From Dichotomocladium elegans (Eukaryota > Mucoromycota > Mucoromycetes > Mucorales > Lichtheimiaceae), in assembly GCA_025716815.1 (NCBI GenBank), contig JAIXMN010000012.1, forward strand, positions 124,001-188,000: a stretch of DNA of 64,000 nucleotides, read 5' to 3'. The translations under genes were made by a program, and so were the position numbers. Every line of letters starts with the position of its first letter. Within the stretch, counting starts at the first letter, position 1. Below the pieces are notes generated by a model. The model made no database searches and had not been told where the DNA came from. It saw only the letters and a list, made by a program, of their open reading frames with translations. This document shows, one piece after another, positions 1-14,014 of the stretch.

Positions 1-1377
<1,377 letters not shown>

Positions 1378-1871
1378 TTGATTTGTATTTTTGTAAAACT
1401 AAACTGGAAGATAAAGAAAAGGAAATGATGGTGTTACAGTGACTCTGCTCCTTTTAATGCATGTGTGCTGTCTGTGTGCGTGTGTGTCCACGTAATGTGA
1501 GATCACTGACTTCCAAAAATTATGCGAGCCCGTTCATTTGTCATCCCTTTCTGACAAATGCTGTGGCCCTTTTCTTCGTCTCTCTTCTTCCTCCCCGAAA
1601 GGGCAGACATCCCTATTGAAGTTTCCGCCGCAACGCTTCTTCACCAGTACCTGCACAATGCGGGTTCTCTTCCTATTGTGTTTATTGATAGAGCTACCCG
1701 TACACAGCTCCAACAACTTTGTTGAAATGCTTGTATCGTCGGCAACCCGCTATATGTAATTTAGTTCATTGGGTTGAAAGCAATAGCAAGCGCGTTAGAA
1801 ACATGGAATATCGATGCTTTTTCGTAGCCGCCATTGTCCTTGAAATACCAGTCTCACAGCCTTTCAGAACA

Positions 1872-1972
1872 ACAGTGGATGCCTGTTATAGTGATATCCG
1901 GTATAATGATACATTTTACAGGAAATGATCTGGCTGGGACTAAGGGTATTAATGCAACGGGCGGTCACTGTA
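1872..1972. mobile_element. Small MITE-like element with CAGT...ACTG ends
   Basis: About 100 bp. The left end reads CAGTGGATGCCTGTTATAGT and the right end is its imperfect inverted complement (GGGCGGTCACTGTA). A related, better preserved 161-bp element lies at 10781-10941. There is no coding capacity. The TA at the right edge suits a Tc1/mariner- or pogo-type (TA target) non-autonomous element. The class is inferred from ends only. Confidence 0.5.
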
Positions 1973-4443
1973 CATTAATAAAAATGGAGGGGTGGCGTTG
2001 ATAAAGTACTAAATTTATATTACTATGATGGGCATAAGAGAGCATATGCTCTTTCAAGTCGCAGTCTACGGATTTTTAGTGCATGCTACGGTGACATTAC
2101 GTACATGATTTCATGGTGTTTTTACGTTTGAATCCGGTTCTGGCCAAGACAATTGTTGTATCGGATTACTATTCACTGTACTTATGTTGTTTGATAATCT
2201 GGGCCTTGTTTGATCAATACATTGGTCATATTTTTTCTTGCCGGAAGCACAGTTATAATCCAAAAGAGTAACACAATCAGAGAAGTCGGCACGCCAGAGC
2301 AACAAGGTGCATGTATATTCCAGGATGATAAGGGTGAGTGCGTTTATGAACCGGAAAAAATAAAATGCCACAGCTCGAGAAAATGGTAAAGCGGGGCAGA
2401 TATTAGCGAGTAGTTGTTTGAGGCTAAGCAAAGATTGTCGAGCTCTTAAGCAGTTTGAAAATATCTTCAAATAACGTGGATCTTCAAATAGCATGGACAT
2501 GGGATCTAAAAATATTCTGACCGCCGCAGTGATGTTTGACCGCAGAATGCTACCATAAGGCGACAAACAGCTCGAAAGGACATGTGCCAAGCATATATTT
2601 GCTGCATATAAAGTTGTTATATTCCATCCCTCATTTGCATATCAAATCATATCACAAGGCTTTAGCGTTAATGAAATTCTTGGCCGTGTCAGAAAGGCTT
2701 CAGCATATGTAGAGAATATTCTCGACCTCATGAATAAGTGCACTAGTCATTATCAAATAATCATGCTTCACGTGCTCAAATTTTCCCATCTCATTTTTCA
2801 TGTAGACTTACAAAAGCTGTGATAATGTCAAGCCACAATGACTCATGTTATAGATTTTGGTTGACCCGGCAGGCAAGCTACATGATCTATAGCTTTATGA
2901 TGGCTAAATTCGGTAATGACTTGATCGTGTCCATCTTTCACAATGAAATAGATACACATTACCGAATTCAAGATGCGTATGGAAGGATATGTCAGGGACT
3001 GGTGTGCATCCGATTTGACATCGTACTTAGAGCTTCCTGAGCAATTGGTGTTCTCTGTTTTTATCATCTTTCAACGGCAGACTTCAATTAGCGTATAGAT
3101 TTAATCAAACACGTAATATTAAGCTTAATTCAAGGCCTGTCGCCAACTTAACATGATATATGGATGTACCCTTCACTGTAGGAAAAGTGTATTATAAAAT
3201 CCGAAAAATGTGTATTAAACACCGAGAGATTTCTCAGGCACGCCAAGCAAATCATGGATCGTACTATTCCTTAAAAGGACATTCCTGTATTAAATAGAAG
3301 AGAAATGCAAGACAGCAAGTATCCCCCTAAGACGGCCGAGGTCGCCGATGTGATCTCTATCGTAAGCCATCTATCGTTTGTTGCCCGACAATGACTCACT
3401 GCACCTAGCAATGCAATATGAGCTTGTGTCACATGCTCGGAGAGGTCCCGTTGACAAGTGATAGTTCTTTTTATTCACGATCTGCTTGAGTGTAATTAAT
3501 TCTTCTGTTTATCGGGTTCTGCATATATGTATATACAGTATACAGTTCGAAGAAAAATTGGCATGCGCATTCAGTTAAACTGTGCATGATGATAGCCACT
3601 CAGGTAGATGATGCTGGCATACGCCTGTGGTGAAGACTCGCAAGACTCTTAACAACAAAATGGAGAGAGCAAAATATGCGGAAACCTTAACTGTGAGTCC
3701 GCGAGGAAAAAGTGTGGACAGGGGTGAGGATATGTACTACTCCGCGTCGGCCTTAGCAAATCATTTGGCGACATCAAGACAAGGGTAGCAACCGGTGTCT
3801 TTTATGGTGTGCACTGCCGGTGGATGTCTGTGTGGGCCAAATGCATTGTAAAAGGGGGCAACGTGGTACGTAAAGCACATATTCCGAGTAGGATGTATAA
3901 GCAAGTGTGAAATCAGGAAACTGCTGGGCCCCCATTAGTGGAACAAATAAAACAGTTCCATCAAGACCTATCACGGGTAGGTGACAGCCACGAGTCAAGT
4001 TGTTGTACACTGAGGTCTGTGAGGGATGCTGGGCAGGACCGACATGACGAGAGAACAAGAGAAAGCGACGACGCTGGTGACCAGTTGACAAAACTTGGAA
4101 ACAACAAAAAAGTTTGCCGCTGTATCTCCATGGGGTTGGTGTCACATACCCGTACACACATACACACAGTCTCTTTCTTTTTCCCTTTCCTTCTGCTACT
4201 CATCATTATTTTCAAAGCACCGCACCATGACGAGTATCTGTATACCCAGACTGGATTCCTTAGAGCTGATATGGTCCCTGTCCTGCCACCATCACAAAAT
4301 TAGACAGGCCAAAATGGTACACCACGGGAATGAGGTCCGATGAGGGAGAGTGAAAAAAACAGGGCTTGGTAGTTCTACTGTGGCACTAGCTGTCCGTGAT
4401 ACGATATTTTGTCTTAGAGCCCATGTTCCAATTGATCAATGCT

Positions 4444-4470
4444 CTGCTGCTGCTGCTGCTGCTGCTGCTG
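4444..4470. repeat. (CTG)9 microsatellite
   Basis: Nine perfect CTG units in non-coding DNA. The opposite strand would read poly-Q, but only in a very short ORF. Confidence 0.9.
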
Positions 4471-5680
4471 CATCTATTGCCTTTTTTCGCGTTGCGCCAT
4501 GAACGCAAGACATGCAGAACGCTATGACTGGTGTTTGCTGCATAGAGTTACTGTATAATAACAGTTGGGATCCCAATCGAAAAATAAAAAAGGCAATAAT
4601 GACTTCGTTCACCAAATTCCTCCAAATAAGGCTCGTGCACCCTCGTTTCTTTTTCGCTGATGGTCAAAAAATTGTGATAGTCATGGTTGGCAAATAGTAC
4701 AACCGGTGTAACAGAGATTTGCCTCAGGCACAAAAAGTCAAGCCGAGCTCGGACCGAATCACTCGTACGAAAAGGACGTGCATATTTTTTCTTTCCCTAA
4801 GCTGACTTTTAGTTACGTTAACTAAATTTTACTTCCAGAGCAAGTTAATCCACCTCCTCCCCCCCCAACTACTCCCACCACTTTTCCATACTTTGCATGC
4901 AAACATAGAATATATATCGCGCATCATCTTTTTCTTTTTCCCCGTACGAAAATAGTATATCCGTTTTACTCGAATTCCTGACTACCTACGCCAATTCTGT
5001 TTTTAGCGAAGAGATACAGAAAGAAGAGACAGGAAGACGAAGACTGCTGAGGCCGGGAAAATTGACAGTAATGCTAAATTAAAAGCGATGCATGTTCATC
5101 AAGCAGCAGGGCGTGTATGTACGTCTCGGAAACTTCCGAGCAAACAGCAATGATCGGAAGCATACTGATAACACACACACAAAAATAAGTTGGCAAGTAG
5201 CAAAAACTAAAATAAAACATACTCGGGATCCTCGATTAAGGCATACCCGACTCTTTGTACTCATCCTTTCATTATCATACGCTAATTCATTGTCTTAATT
5301 CTTTACGTCTCACCGCCAGTCTGCGAACTTGATCCATCGGTCATTAGATAACATGCACCCCTGGGGGGAAGGTGGGCTGCGGAATATCAACCTAGACTTG
5401 GCGAAAGCAGAAAGTATGCTGTGCAAGAAACAGACAAAGTAAAGTTTACAAGAAGTGTTTTCTTAGAAGCCCAGCCCAGAGGAAACACATACGAGTCCAG
5501 ACCGAGCAATTGCTTAAAGGGTTCGGTTAGCAAAGGAAAATATATAGTAATGTGCACGGGTGTAAAACAGAAAAAAAAAGTTACACTCTCCGGACGACGA
5601 GGTGAGTAGGATCGCTGCCCCCGTGACCGATATTTTTTTTTTGGTTCTTGAAATTGCCTCACCTTAACCCGGTTTATGTG

Positions 5681-5688
5681 TATATAAA
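5681..5688 (+). promoter_or_regulatory. TATA box of the bHLH gene
   Basis: TATATAAA lies 93 bp before the ATG at 5781, a normal distance for a short leader. Confidence 0.6.
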
Positions 5689-5780
5689 GGATCCATCTTC
5701 CTGCGCACCCGCTAATCCGCATCCAGAACTTGCATCGCTTCTATTATCTATTTGCTCTTTTGTCCTATTCTTATCAAGAC

Positions 5781-7029
5781 ATGCATCAGCATTACTACCA
5801 CCCCTACGCTACCCAAGCTTTCCCTATGTTTGATCCTTCGGCTGCACTCTATTACCGCAGCAATGCATGCACCGCTGCCGTGGATTTTCAGCAACAGTTG
5901 GCACCTCATTACGGGGTCCACTCGCATTATCAAGAGAATATCCACCATCTGCACGAGCGCCAGCAGACCGCAGGTTATCCTCAACGACAGACTGGTGCGA
6001 TGTTAAGCAACAATGCTCAGCAATGTAAGCGATCGGCAACATGATTTAGGCATATCAAGGTCTTAAGTTTCTCACAATGAAACATTACAGTGATGGGCAT
6101 GTTACCTCCATTTGCAAATTATAATTATGCTACTGTTCCTAGCCAGATGAAAAGGTATGTACTCATACGTTCTGTCTCTTTCATTTTGAGATACAAAGAT
6201 TCACACTGGCTATGTCCTTGTCGCATAGCAACAGGATTCAAACTAAAGCCCAACGCAGAGCTGAACATAATGCCACTGAACGTCTCCGTCGGGAAAACCT
6301 CAACAATCAGTTCCAACAGCTCGCAAATACCCTTCCAAACCTCGAGAATGATCGCCGCCCTTCGAAAGGAAGGATTATCGAGCGAACCCTTGATTTCGGT
6401 AAGAGAATAATAGAGGACTCCTCGTCCTTCAAAGAGCAACAACTAACAGTCCGAAATTTCTTTGTCCTTCTGCAGTTAAACTCACAGCAGCCAAAGAACA
6501 AGAAATGCTCTGCGAGATCAATAACTTGCGCGCCGAGCAGGACGCTCTAAGAAGACAGCTGGAACAAGACTTCCCAACAGATCAGGATAGTGACGACTCC
6601 TCCGATGGTTCATTCTCGCCTGTCGAGTCCCATTTGCAGCGTCCTTCATCTTCTGTCGACTCATGCCCGTCTCTCGAATTACCTTCTGCGACACTTAACT
6701 TTTTCTCAGAAGAACAAGATTCGATGTTCAACTCGCCCACAGGTCACACATCTGCCATGTATAGCTCCTTGGACGGTTTAGTAGACCCGTTTGCTATTTC
6801 GCATCACATACCTTATGAGAGCGACGATGACAGCTACAGTAACGCTACTCCTAGCGAGATGGACTTCGCCGCCCTTCCAATGGCTATGCCTGGTAGGTCC
6901 CTTGTTGCTTCAAGTCTCGGATATTTTACTTTGATATCATACTTACATATAACCACTTCTTTTATAGCTCCCAATGCCTATCCTTCTACTACCCAATCCG
7001 ACTTTGCCTTCCCTCTTTATCAGCAATAA
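5781..7029 (+). CDS. bHLH transcription factor
   Basis: Nuclear DNA-binding protein of about 318 residues. Exons: 5781-6024, 6091-6154, 6229-6398, 6476-6892, 6968-7029, all in phase. The N-terminus is rich in His, Tyr and Gln. A bHLH domain (about residues 110-160) begins with the basic stretch HNATERLRRENLNNQF, whose H-x3-E-R-x-R-R pattern is typical of E-box binders (CANNTG). Helix 2 (KGRIIERTLDFV) runs into a short heptad-like region. The C-terminal ~130 residues are acidic and Ser-rich, as in activation domains. The start is the first ATG after the TATA box. The exon 3 acceptor could instead be six bases later (6235), also in frame. The closest named relative is not recognised. The last intron (75 bp) has no stop in frame. 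Confidence 0.85.
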
Positions 7030-10000
7030 TCAAAGGCATTTCCCACGTTCACTCTCATTTGCTATTTCCGCAACCAACCACCCAGCCCTCTCTTTTTTTT
7101 ATCCGTTCTGATTCCCTTCCCTTTCTTTATCTATGCATTTTTCATCTTATGAACATAAGCGTTGATCGTATCACTCATCTTAATGAGTACCCATCACCAA
7201 TGCCTTATTGGAATATCCCCCGTCTTCCCTCGTTTTTTTTTCCCACTATATGTTGTCCATCAGCCTCTTTACATACTACCTCTTTCCCACATCCCTACAT
7301 TGAATTACTTTCCCGGTAAGACCAAAATCTGGTCAAGCGTTTGTGTATCATATTTTCCATCATCAGTTTCGCCCTTTCCCTTCTTTTCTCTCTCTTTTTT
7401 TTGTGTATTATATCACCATTCGCCTAAAGCTACTTTTGTATACCCCCACGTCACCTGTCTTTTCCGCTACAAAAAGCCATCATCATTAAAGCATGAGTCT
7501 ACCTTTCTTTTCTTTTTCGAAAAGTCTATTGCGAGAACAAGTGCAACGTGCTCGGGTGAATTTAATAATAAAACAGGAAATAAGCCGCAGCTCCCGGAAC
7601 GGTCGGAACAAAGGGATCAGCCAGCTGTCAACTTTTGGCATTGCGTGCGACCTAGAGGGTCGTTTTTTCGTGTCACCTTTTAAATGCAGCCCTCGTATTG
7701 AATATATCGAATTAGGTGTGTCACTCGTTCAGCGCTACTGTAGTATACTGTCCTCTTACCATGCCACAAAAAAATGAACGTCATTCAAATAATGATATTA
7801 GTAGCAATGAGATACGAGAGTACCTTACTGGTAACAGTTTTCTTTATTTTAAACCCTATTAATATGATATTGCTGAATGCATCTGTATCTTTTTTTTTTT
7901 TTTGCGAACATCTGTGATAGGCGTCTGTGAAACATAAAGAAAGGGGCGCAGTGAAAACCATGATGATCTTACTGTCACGTAGCACTGACTACGTAAACTA
8001 CTATAGAGCCTTTGTACAGTATAGGTCTATCAATGCGGGACCTGCACTAGCTAATATATGTAAACAGTCTTGTTTACTAAATGGAAATCTAGCAGTGGAG
8101 AAGTTTTTCAAAACGGCATATTCCCACACACATACACGCATATCTATATGCTCAGTTACACCTGCTGTTCAAGGCAAGTACTCCGTTCATGATGCTGACT
8201 GTGTGGGAACGTGCGCCCCCCAACATAACCCGAATCCGTATACTGATCTATACCAACACACATCTACGTAGTTTAGTATATCCGCCGATGAAGATACACA
8301 CAACTCTCCGCAACCATCAACTCGTGCTACCAATGTATCTTTTTTCTTTATGGAAACATCTTCCCTTCCGAACTTAGAGCTATCATACATGTGCATGTCT
8401 TGAATGCACAGGTGCAAGCTACATGCACACTTGGTACGGAGAAAATCTATGCTAATAAATAATCCTTATGCACAAGTTAATATGTGTCATCATACAAGAT
8501 CGCCCGAACCTTGAGAGGAGCTCTGATAAGTGCTCCTCACATTCGTGACCATTTGGCACTATGAGAAACAAGGACTATTTGAACGTACTTTACCTCTTAG
8601 GACCAGGAATAGTTGCGCAAGATGGTAAATGAAATAGTGCAAAAAGCATCTCTACGAAATTACGTCAGCCGTTTCTGGTTCGCCGATTCTTCTTTATAGG
8701 CATTCAGTATACTCAGGAGAGCATTCAATTTCTTTCTGATGGAAACGGCCATGTTGCGTAACGTGACCTGATCTGAGGCTATGGACTCTGTCGTTGATGA
8801 GGAAGCCTGCTCTCCGCAGCCTCCTTATTCCCATACAGAATACCTTCGAGCCTATCTTGCAGTAGCGCCTCTTAGGCTTGTTTCCATACATGTTCCCAAG
8901 CGAAAGGATCCTTCAGGCGTTCCGATGAGAGAAGCAAGTTTCAAACGCAACTACACACTGTATGCTGTCAAAATAAAGTCAGACTTTTTTATGCTGATGT
9001 TTGCGAATGTTTCGAATGCATTGGCTGCGGTGTGAACAGCTAGAATATATATATATTCTTTTATCATAATAATGGATATTCAAACATGAAAGGAAGCCTG
9101 CCAACACTTTTAAGAGTTATAGAGACCAGGGGCGACTCACGCATTCCAAATGAGGAGCTTGAGAGTGATATTCTAGACTGCGTCCATGAAATCCATCCAT
9201 TGTCATCGAGCAGCTTATGGAGTAATTCCTTGTAAGGCCTGAAGGGCTAAAGGGTACTTTATTCAATACGATGCTTTATCGATTATTGAGAACGAATGCG
9301 ACCTGTCATTAGAAAAGGCTCAATTTCAGTACATAAACAGCTATAGTGATGTAAACGCGCAAGCGCCTTAACCCGGTGTGCCGATGGGGGGATATGGGTA
9401 ACACTGATTTTAGAAAAGGCTGCTTTTCCTTGATGTGGCTGGACTCCATATCAAATGAATCTCGATAGGACATAGGCGAAAGAAGGAACGCTGCAGTTGT
9501 TGCAATACCAAAACGAAAAGCAATTCAGCCGCACACGATATGGGGAATTATCTTGGTATGTATCAGACATGATTCAGCGTTGCAGAAGATTCTCATAAAG
9601 TAGCCATCAGCCAATCCAGCATTACAAGCTCGCTTAACATTACAATGGGCGATACAATAAATACCAAGACCGGGAGTGCTATTACAATGCTTGGTAAACG
9701 ACAGTATAGCTCTCCATAGCCCAAGGGGTTTTTTAAATACAACAGTTTCGACGACATTGATATGCCTATCTTCCATTATACTTGTATGAACTCGAACAAG
9801 TTGAGGCGTTTCGATCAGCTGTCAAGAGCAATAAATCCTAACGGATTCTTAGAAAGCTGGGTGTTGACGACGCTTTGAACGTCTTAAAACCTGGTCGATA
9901 TTAACGCTTTTGTTTGTTATCCTTCCAGGTGTCTAGATAATGCAGTAATGGATGTCCGTTTGACTCGATTATAATACATTTCTACAGAAATCACCGCAGT

Positions 10001-11592
10001 ATCATGAATACATATTATGGATTTATCGAATTGATATAGTAGTATTTTTTATACACTAGTGCCAAGTTATCGCCTAGCATACCCAGCGTAAAAGTCTGTA
10101 TGGATCATGATATCGAATGGAGCATCGATTGATGATATACACCACGCGAGCGGACGAAATAAAAACACCATCATGGACCGTACCCATAAATGACGGACGT
10201 AGCGCGATAAAAGAAAGATATGAGCAAGTACAATATCTACGATATCATTCTCCACAATGAGATTATGCATATCTTTTGGAATGCCCCGGGGACTTAAAAG
10301 TTTTACCGGTAGGTATTCCAGATAAAGCATCAGGGAATGATCAATGTCGTGTGCGTTGATGTTCGGTCTCTGTTCTTACTGCAATATCGAAGTCCTAGAA
10401 ATAATGGACAATAGAGAATTCTGGTCCCTCCATGGGGTCCAGTCGAGAACTCACATCCATACTCTTATTCTGTATTTGTCACTATCATACTAAATTATAC
10501 ATCCGGTCTCCTTTGTAAATTGATCAATTATATTCGCGAAATCCTTGTCTTTCTTCGGTCCAGTATAACCACCGGCTTCTTCCGGTGTTCTACTATCTTC
10601 GTTGCATCTGTGCCGGTATCACTAGGACCACCAAGAATAAATATGGTCCCGCGGGGCCCTTAGAGTAATTAAAACGTTTAGAGAAAAAGTAGCGTTTATG
10701 TTGACTGACTGACCTCAATCCACAAAGCAATGTAAGTATATGCAGGCCTTTGTACTTTATTTTGCAAAACAAATTTTGTATACAGTAGCCACCCATTATA
10801 GTGATATTCGTTGCGATGATACTTCGTTATAGTGATACGCTTTTACGGAACCATATTGACCGGGCAGGGCTTATTCCAATTCGTTATAGTGATATGATTT
10901 GGTGGGAACCAAGGGTATCACTATAACGGACGGCCACTGTACATCAAAGATAACGTCACATAAAATTATAGAACATTAAGTCATCCTTTTTACACTCTGA
11001 CTGATCAAGCCGGCTTAACAGGCAAATCCACATGTGCACATGGCGATAACCACGGTGAAGAATGCATGGTGCGTCAGAAGCAGCAGTAGGAGCAAGGGAA
11101 GGCAACACCAGAAACAATGGCGGTCCCACGGGGTGCCCGGTATCCTTTTTTTACCTCTCTTCCATGACTCATCAATTCTGGGTGCGATTAGTCAATCTAC
11201 AAAGGACAGAAGGTGTTAGCTTCGGATAAGAGCAAGTCAATATAAAGATTGTCATCACGTGTAAAAATTTCTGCGCAAAATCCGACTTCATTATTTAAGC
11301 CCGTAAACGATATCCCTAGTCATTGAGTCAAAACATGTTGTAAATAATGCCACTCTGTATCATGGTTACAGCCTTGAACAGTGAAATTACAAGACGATGG
11401 TTTGTGTAATCCTTGGCATCAGTTGGTTACGTAAAAGCTGATGGTCTCTCCATATTTCGTGATCTGAAAGATTTCGGTGGGCAGTCCAAATGAGGGGGGA
11501 GGCGGGATGTAAATTCAGCAGGCGTGACCCTCCTTTCTTCGAGCCGCGGAATTTTACCATCTTAGACAAGGAGAACCACCAAAAACAAAGGC
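7030..11592. other. 4.5-kb gap without convincing genes
   Basis: Starts with the pyrimidine-rich 3' flank of the bHLH gene (about 7030-7500). After that come only scattered ORFs under 175 residues with no domain. A 161-bp TIR element sits at 10781-10941. The last few hundred bases are the presumed COX10 promoter. Confidence 0.55.
10781..10941. mobile_element. 161-bp MITE with ~27-bp TIRs and TA flanks
   Basis: Left end CAGTAGCCACCCATTATAGT... and right end ...TATAACGGACGGCCACTG are imperfect inverted copies of each other (consensus CAGTRGCCRYCCRTTATAGT), bounded by TA on both sides. The unit ATTCGTTATAGTGATA recurs inside. No ORF. It looks like a non-autonomous Tc1/mariner- or pogo-type element and is related to the copy at 1872-1972. 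Confidence 0.65.
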
Positions 11593-11717
11593 ATGCTTGC
11601 GTCTCGATCGGCCATACACTTGAGCCGAGCTCAAGCCACCCGTGCCATTCTCCTCGCGCGGCAACCTCATTGCTTCAATCTCCTCGCACGCCATGCCACC
11701 GCGGTAGACCCTAATCC

Positions 11718-11749
<32 letters not shown>

Positions 11750-12801
11750 TACATCGCGGCACGAAGTACAAGCCCATCATTCCTCCTACTTTACGCGACC
11801 TTCCGAAGCTCTACAAGGAGCTTTCAAAAGCCAAACTTGCCTGTCTAGTTGCATTGACGACGATGTGTGGTTATGCTGTCGCCCCTGGTGAGGCTGCCAT
11901 CTCTACGCTTCTTTATACGACCGTTGGCACCACGTTGTGCATCTCGTCTGCGAACGCCTTTAATCAATGGATTGAAATCCCTTATGATGCGCAAATGCTC
12001 AGGACACGCAATCGGATTCTTGGTCGGCGATTGCTTTCGCCGTTTCATGCATTTGGTTTCGGTACCTTGACAGGCGTAGCTGGCGTCTCGATGCTGTCGA
12101 CCATGGTGAATCCCCTGACTGCCGCCCTCGGGGCTGCCAATATTTTCCTCTATGCAGGTGTTTACACGCCTATGAAGCGCGCATCCATTCTCAACACGTG
12201 GGTGGGAGCGGTGGTAGGTGCTATACCGCCCATGATGGGCTACACAGCACTGACAGGCACGGTCGACGCAGGTGCTTGGGTCATGGGGGCACTCTTGTAT
12301 GCCTGGCAGTTTCCTCACTTTAACGCGCTGGCGTGGAATTTGAGAGCAGACTACAGCAAGGCAGGCTATCGAATGATGGCTGTGACGGACCCAGGGTTGA
12401 ATGCGCGTGTCGCTCTTCGATACTCTGTCGCAATGCTCCCTGTGTGCTTTGCCATACCCTATCTCGGCATGACGAGCTGGGTGTTCGCTGCCGATTCTAC
12501 CATTGTCAATGCAGGTATAATCTGGCAAGCGTACAAGTTTTGGAAGAACAGGTATGGGGATTAAAAGTTTTTTGCTTTATGTCTGAGCGAAATGGAAGGG
12601 GCGGTTTAGCTGATAAATCTTGGCTACTATAGCAACGATAAAACGGCACGGCAATTGTTTTTCGGCAGTCTTATCCACTTGCCGCTGCTAATGGTGCTCA
12701 TGATGGCGCATAAGAACTATGATACGGATATGTCCCACCTCTTAATGTGGGATGACGACGAAAGTGACGAATTAGAGGAAGAACAAAAAGACGCATTGTA
12801 G
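11593..12801 (+). CDS. COX10: Protoheme IX farnesyltransferase (heme O synthase), mitochondrial
   Basis: Transfers a farnesyl group to heme B to make heme O, the first step to heme A for cytochrome c oxidase; acts in the mitochondrial inner membrane. Exons 11593-12551 and 12633-12801 give 375 residues. The N-terminal ~40 residues (Arg, Ser and Ala rich, no acids until residue 39) look like a mitochondrial presequence. A Q10 tract (43-52) follows. The UbiA-family core then shows the first prenyl-binding motif around NQWIEIPYDAQM (124-135), GVYTPMKR, and a second polar loop around DYSKAGYRMMAVTD, separated by hydrophobic TM helices. The second exon supplies the last TM segment and an acidic tail. 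The antisense ORF across this gene is a shadow. Confidence 0.95.
11719..11748 (+). repeat. (CAG)10 run encoding poly-Q in COX10
   Basis: Ten CAG codons lie between the putative presequence and the catalytic core. The position suggests a tolerated linker expansion. Confidence 0.85.
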
Positions 12802-14014
12802 ATATTACCCACACACGCAAACACATCAACCATGAACGTCACCTCTTTCGCGCACATAGCATAAATTGAATTCCCCTCCTCTTCCCACTCCTCCTCTTCC
12901 TTCCTACTTTCTTTTTTTTTTTTTTTTAAAAAAAAAAAAGCAACCTGCCCAGTACTATAGCCATTCTATATACACAAATTCTCTTAAAAGAATCCATGAA
13001 CCTGCATCCTCGGTCTCCCTTTCGCTTTAAAAACAGCGTCTGTCCTATACATATTTTCATCTAATAGTTAATATAATACTATACAAATTGGCAGATCAAT
13101 GGGCCAGAACCATGAAGGATCTGTTTCCAGAGGCAAATAGCCATGATTATCATCCGAATGCTTAACTGAAGGTACGCGAACACTGGCTACAGACCGAGGC
13201 TTATAATTAATAATCTTATTGTTTTCGACATCGCTGAACATCGGAAAAATCGAGAGATTCAAGAGAAGAAACTCCTTTTTCTTATCGTGTGTAGCCGACA
13301 AATCTTGCAGTATCCGAAGCTGCTTCTCTTGATTCAACACTGGACTGATTGCTTCAGTGGGTCCATCTTGATCACGGCTTCAAATGATGCTTGCGGGAGA
13401 GAGGAGCGCGATTGGTTCAAAAATTTACTTCCGTTTCATCTGCACGCTATGAACAGTGCTGAAATAGATGCAAAGAGGATTAGTGCAAACCAGCGTATAC
13501 TGGCTGTATCTTGAACTACAAAGTTCTCTGAAGATACACAACAATAGGAATTGCATTTGCGCAAAACTCCGGCAAACTCTTATCAACAGAGCAATCTTTG
13601 TGAATGCTTTTGACGAATATTGATCTCCAACTCTAAAGAGACAGGGGGTTATCGAGGAAAAAGAATAACGACCTGTAAAGTAGCATAGAGAAACCATCTT
13701 GTTTTTTTTTTAACCCGGTCTCACCATTCTTTTACATGTTTTCTCTATATCCACAATCCCATGGGTAGACTGAAGACATTATCATTCATGAAACTATGCA
13801 TATGTCGTCGTATATCCTCCATGTTCTCATCCGGTGTGATCACTACAATACTAACTTGTTTCCTTGCAGTTTGACTAATTATAGTCTGTTCCTTCCATCT
13901 GTTGAGTATAAGTTACGACGACTTTATACAAATTATACGGCTTCTTTATGTTTTGTACGCCATTATTTCTCTCGTGTACGAAATTTTTTATTTTGGAAAA
14001 TAAGTATCTCACCG
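12802..14014. other. COX10 3' flank and intergenic DNA
   Basis: Contains a T16A12 palindrome at 12912-12939, close after the COX10 stop and possibly part of its 3' end. No supported gene otherwise. Confidence 0.5.

Larger units (their letters stand above)
1378..5680. other. AT-rich intergenic region, no convincing gene
   Basis: Lies between the CDC48 start and the bHLH promoter. Only short shadow-like ORFs occur and none has a recognisable domain. It holds a small TIR element (1872-1972), a CTG run (4444-4470) and GT/CA-rich stretches near 1460-1490 and 4150-4170. The first few hundred bases are presumably the CDC48 promoter. Confidence 0.6.

Noticed and set aside
1534..1928. Overlapping short ORFs on both strands near 1.5-1.9 kb
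   Set aside because: No domain, no splice partners, and part of the region is a MITE.
9525..10330. Minus-strand ORFs with a PLAWCI stretch like the seven-TM genes
   Set aside because: Only six residues match and the flanks do not align; too weak to call a receptor pseudogene.
11845..12528. Long antisense ORF (227 codons) across COX10
   Set aside because: It is the shadow of a strongly conserved gene; its sequence is Arg/His-rich with no domain.
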